This document shows, one piece after another, positions 15,533 through 17,439 of a stretch of 17,439 bases of DNA. Source of the stretch: Myxococcota bacterium (lineage in GTDB: Bacteria > Myxococcota_C > UBA6777); NCBI GenBank assembly GCA_023150835.1, contig JAKLKB010000138.1, positions 1 through 17,439 of the forward strand, given 5' to 3'. Both the position numbers and the translations under genes were made by a program. Each line of letters opens with the position of its first letter. Position 1 is the first letter of the stretch. Below the pieces are notes generated by a model. That model worked only from the letters and a program-made list of their open reading frames with translations. It had not been told where the DNA came from and did no database searches.

Positions 15533-16084
15533 ATGCTCACCCCGACTCTGCTTCTTCGCCGCTGCACTCGATCCCTCCGATGGTTGCACACCACTCGATT
15601 CATCGTTGCGTTGACTTTTTTTGCAGTCACTGCAAGTCCCCCTCCGATGGCTCGACTGTTTGGAGCCGCTGCAAACGCCCAACCCACCGCCCAACCCACC
15701 GCCCCTCTTCCTGAGCAACCCACGCTCGAACTGCCCAAACGCCTTCGCGGAGGAACCTGTTGGACAACCCTCCAATCTGTTCGCGAGGATCTCAAGCGTT
15801 ACCGCACCCTTAGCCCACGCCTTCAAAGCTACCAATGCGACGAAGAAGCCGAACGATGGAGCCGTTGCAAACACAACCAAACCCAAGAAGAGTGTCAAAA
15901 GGAACTCCACCAAAAGCGTTGGACGGCGTGCTTTCGCATACGGCGCAGGATGCGCATCCTCACAACACGCCTCGAAAGTTATCGCGCCATCCAAAAAAAA
16001 CAGCGATGTGGTTGGAAACTAAAACTCCCGAAAGAACGGTTTCTCCGTCAGCTTTTTGCTGCGCCCTCACCCGCCCAACGTTAA
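15533..16084 (+). CDS. Hypothetical secreted Cys-containing protein
   Basis: I do not recognise this protein of about 183 residues. It has a basic N-terminus (R-R-C-T-R, R-W-L-H-T-T-R), a hydrophobic segment F-I-V-A-L-T-F-F-A-V-T-A, and a small-residue stretch around A-A-A-N-A-Q suggesting a signal peptide with a long N-region. A Pro/Thr/Gln-rich spacer follows (repeated A-Q-P-T), then a helical basic domain with six Cys (in G-T-C-W, Y-Q-C-D, S-R-C-K, E-E-C-Q, T-A-C-F, Q-R-C-G) that could form disulfides in the periplasm. ATG at 15533 lies 2 bases after the TGA of the upstream gene; GTG at 15527 is an alternative overlapping that stop. Tight spacing implies translational coupling. A short tandem duplication (ccctcaccc...caacgtt, 16064-16082 and 16085-16099) straddles the stop codon. 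Confidence 0.65.
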   Translation: MLTPTLLLRRCTRSLRWLHTTRFIVALTFFAVTASPPPMARLFGAAANAQPTAQPTAPLPEQPTLELPKRLRGGTCWTTLQSVREDLKRYRTLSPRLQSYQCDEEAERWSRCKHNQTQEECQKELHQKRWTACFRIRRRMRILTTRLESYRAIQKKQRCGWKLKLPKERFLRQLFAAPSPAQR

Positions 16085-16135
16085 CCCTCACCCAACGTTT
16101 TCCCTTACCCCACACATTTTTTTGCCCCGACGGTA

Positions 16136-16693
16136 TCAGACGCCAAGGCGCTTTTTGAGATACTCTGCGGTATATTCGCCAAGTTTGCGCACCGTCTCGC
16201 GGATGCGCTTTTGCAGATCGGCGAAGTCGCCGTCGGGCTTGGTTTCAGCCGTCACTTCGATGATATCGCGGGTTGCGTTGCCTTGCAGCAAGCGCACAGA
16301 CAACAAGATCTTACAAGGTTTTCCAGCACCCCCCGGGGTCATCTCTTTGATTTGGGGGCGGATGATGAACATATCTGCGGTTTCTTGGGAGACATAGATG
16401 TTGACAGCCGGAGCCGCCGCCTTCATAGCATCGCGGTAAATCTTCGCCAAAAACTCTTTCTCTGTTTCCCACTTGGCCTTAAAATCGGGGCCTTGGCTGG
16501 TCACAAAGTCCGCCTCAAAACCGTTGTCCACTTTCATCTCGCTAAAGATCAGCTTTTTCGCCATCAAACGCGTGCTTGCCGTAAAGGGGTTCGGATTGGT
16601 TTGGCTCACCACTTTGACCGCAGAACCACAACCCGTCGCCGTCAACAGCAAGCCTGCAAGCCACAAAAGATTCCAAAACTTCTGCATACGCAT
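16136..16693 (-). CDS. Putative lipoprotein, DUF4410-like
   Basis: A 185-residue protein with a lipoprotein signal peptide: M-R-M-Q-K-F, hydrophobic stretch L-L-W-L-A-G-L-L-L, and lipobox T-A-T-G-C with Cys at about 22. The mature part has about 160 residues with a mixed alpha/beta look, including D-M-F-I-I-R-P and the strand I-L-L-S-V-R-L-L-Q-G-N-A, and ends in an amphipathic helix. It resembles DUF4410-type lipoproteins in overall layout, but I am not sure of the family. ATG at 16693 has GGAG seven bases upstream; GTG at 16696 and ATG at 16687 are less well placed. It converges on the small secreted protein gene, 51 bases away, with no terminator seen between them. It should be anchored in the inner or outer membrane facing the periplasm. 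Confidence 0.75.
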   Translation of the reverse strand: MRMQKFWNLLWLAGLLLTATGCGSAVKVVSQTNPNPFTASTRLMAKKLIFSEMKVDNGFEADFVTSQGPDFKAKWETEKEFLAKIYRDAMKAAAPAVNIYVSQETADMFIIRPQIKEMTPGGAGKPCKILLSVRLLQGNATRDIIEVTAETKPDGDFADLQKRIRETVRKLGEYTAEYLKKRLGV

Positions 16694-16711
16694 CACTTTT
16701 CTCCTACGCTT

Positions 16712-16733
16712 GAATAAAGGCGGGACACCCGCC
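16712..16733 (-). terminator. Terminator-like hairpin in the leader of the lipoprotein gene
   Basis: On the minus strand GGCGGG-tgt-CCCGCC (16733-16719) is followed by TTTATTC. The hairpin ends about 25 bases before the lipoprotein start codon on the same strand. It could terminate transcription from the right, act as an attenuator, or be a leader stem-loop. The T-run is short and interrupted. Confidence 0.4.
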
Positions 16734-16926
16734 AGCCAGACCCGAAAACACAGGCCAACTTCATCACATAAAGCAAGGCAGCGCTCTTGGCAAAAAAGAT
16801 GCCGAGTGCCCCCTCAAAACAACCGCACGTCTTGTAGCCCAAATCCCCCCCTCTCCACAAGCGCGGCACACCAAGATATTCTTCTTCAAAGGCTGATACA
16901 GCGCAAAGATCGAGTGTGTTGCGCGT

Positions 16927-17020
16927 CGCCGAGCCTCCCTCGTCGCAGAGCCTCCCCTGTCGCCGAGCCTCCCTCGTCGCAGAGCCTCCCCTGTCGCCGA
17001 GCCTCCCCCGTCGCAGAAAC
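16927..17020. repeat. 17-base minisatellite, alternating two unit types
   Basis: Units at 16927, 16944, 16961, 16978 and 16995, with a partial one at 17012. Odd units are cgccgagcctccctcgt (the last has cccgt) and even units are cgcagagcctcccctgt, so the higher-order unit is 34 bases. Neither 17 nor 34 is a multiple of three, arguing against a coding repeat. Confidence 0.9.
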
Positions 17021-17049
17021 AATTCGCGATTCTCTCAAAATGAGAAGGA

Positions 17050-17439
17050 TTATTCGCGACTCACTCGGCAATAACGTTTCATCTCGCAAGTGTATTGCGT
17101 GACTTTACCGCGATATACACAAACAGAAGTTTTCCATCGTTTGTTGTTGCCCCAGATAAAGACGATGGGGTGTCGTCCTGCGGGCAAGCTCTTGGCTTCG
17201 CTGAGGTTGGGGACTTCAAAAGAGTCCGTTGGATCGGCTGCGGGATAAGCTTGTCCTTTTTCGGGGGTGTCAAGGATCAACTTTCCGCGCCCACCGCGAG
17301 GGCAACCATTGTTTCGCGCAACGGGGCGAGGTGTCGGTCGTTTTGTAGAGCGAACCGTTGGACGGGGGCGAACAGGCTCAGTTCTTCTTTCGATGGTAGG
17401 TGGCGTGGTGGGGGGCTGTGTGCGCGGCTCTTCGGGCCG
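17050..17439 (-). CDS. C-terminal part of a Pro/Arg-rich protein, PEGA-like end (partial, runs off the right edge)
   Basis: The frame is open from the right edge to a TAA at 17050, giving 129 residues of a larger protein. The first 45 or so residues are a linker rich in Pro, Arg and Thr (P-P-T-T-P-P-T, R-P-R-P-T-V-R). A small domain follows: G-C-P-R-G-G-R-G-K-L-I-L-D-T-P, then L-P-A-G-R-H-P-I-V-F-I-W and V-C-V-Y-R-G-K-V-T-Q-Y-T-C. That order, a beta strand with Pro followed by a 'LPAG-x-H' turn and two strands, resembles PEGA-type domains that end many myxobacterial Ser/Thr kinases, but the match is loose. Four Cys (one in G-C-P-R, then C-V-Y, Y-T-C and R-Y-C) could form disulfides. The N-terminal function is outside the window. 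Confidence 0.6.
   Translation of the reverse strand, partial: RPEEPRTQPPTTPPTIERRTEPVRPRPTVRSTKRPTPRPVARNNGCPRGGRGKLILDTPEKGQAYPAADPTDSFEVPNLSEAKSLPAGRHPIVFIWGNNKRWKTSVCVYRGKVTQYTCEMKRYCRVSRE

Larger units (their letters stand above)
16694..17049. other. 356-base intergenic region before the lipoprotein gene
   Basis: The region contains the terminator-like hairpin (16712-16733), about 190 bases with nothing recognised, and a 17-base minisatellite (16927-17020). Frames are open on both strands across it, but their translations are Arg/Gly/Ser-rich products of the repeat with no family signal. Just right of the minisatellite the phrase attcgcga occurs twice (about 17023 and 17052). Confidence 0.5.

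Noticed and set aside
16927-17020. Possible CRISPR array
   Set aside because: Units abut directly with no unique spacers and the 17-base unit is too short. It is a simple tandem repeat.
16693-17022. Minus-strand frame of 109 codons through the minisatellite
   Set aside because: Its N-terminal part is only the translated 17-base repeat, which changes frame every unit. The rest has no recognisable features, and it would start inside the repeat.

Overview
The window looks like a chromosomal piece of a Myxococcota/deltaproteobacterium-like Gram-negative bacterium with moderately high GC. The evidence is two secreted proteins ending in a MYXO-CTERM-like tail (Cys motif, hydrophobic helix, Arg cluster), many MopE-type metal-binding repeats, and a protein resembling the myxobacterial MXAN_5187 C-terminal family. 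No tRNA, rRNA, CRISPR array, transposase or phage gene was recognised. The exact lineage cannot be fixed from this sequence alone.

Left part (1-9293): lipid metabolism and housekeeping. A fatty-acyl-CoA synthetase lacking its N-terminal third (conserved from about 247) overlaps a dienelactone-hydrolase-like gene by 10 bases. On the minus strand, in transcription order, come uracil-DNA glycosylase (ung), a type IIA topoisomerase pair (subunit A from a TTG start, subunit B coupled by an ATGA overlap; most likely topoisomerase IV parC/parE) and cytidine deaminase (cdd). An ADP-ribosylglycohydrolase gene diverges from ung. Two copies of a 36-base palindromic element sit in the intergenic gaps on both sides of the topoisomerase pair.

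Middle part (9456-14394, minus strand): two consecutive paralogous genes for large secreted proteins. Each has a signal peptide, a von Willebrand factor A domain with an intact MIDAS, tandem 48-residue MopE-type repeats (8 units in one, 4 in the other), a Cys-rich repeat block, a low-complexity linker and a MYXO-CTERM-like tail. A strong intrinsic terminator separates them, so each is probably its own transcription unit. They are the most unusual content here, and a surface role is likely.

Right part (14395-17439): a 455-base divergent intergenic region leads into a coiled-coil MXAN_5187-like gene and a tightly linked small secreted Cys-containing protein (plus strand). These converge on a small lipoprotein gene (minus). 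Behind it lie a 17-base minisatellite and, running off the right edge, the C-terminus of a Pro/Arg-rich protein on the minus strand.

Assignments rest on motif recognition by eye. Database and structure searches were not possible.
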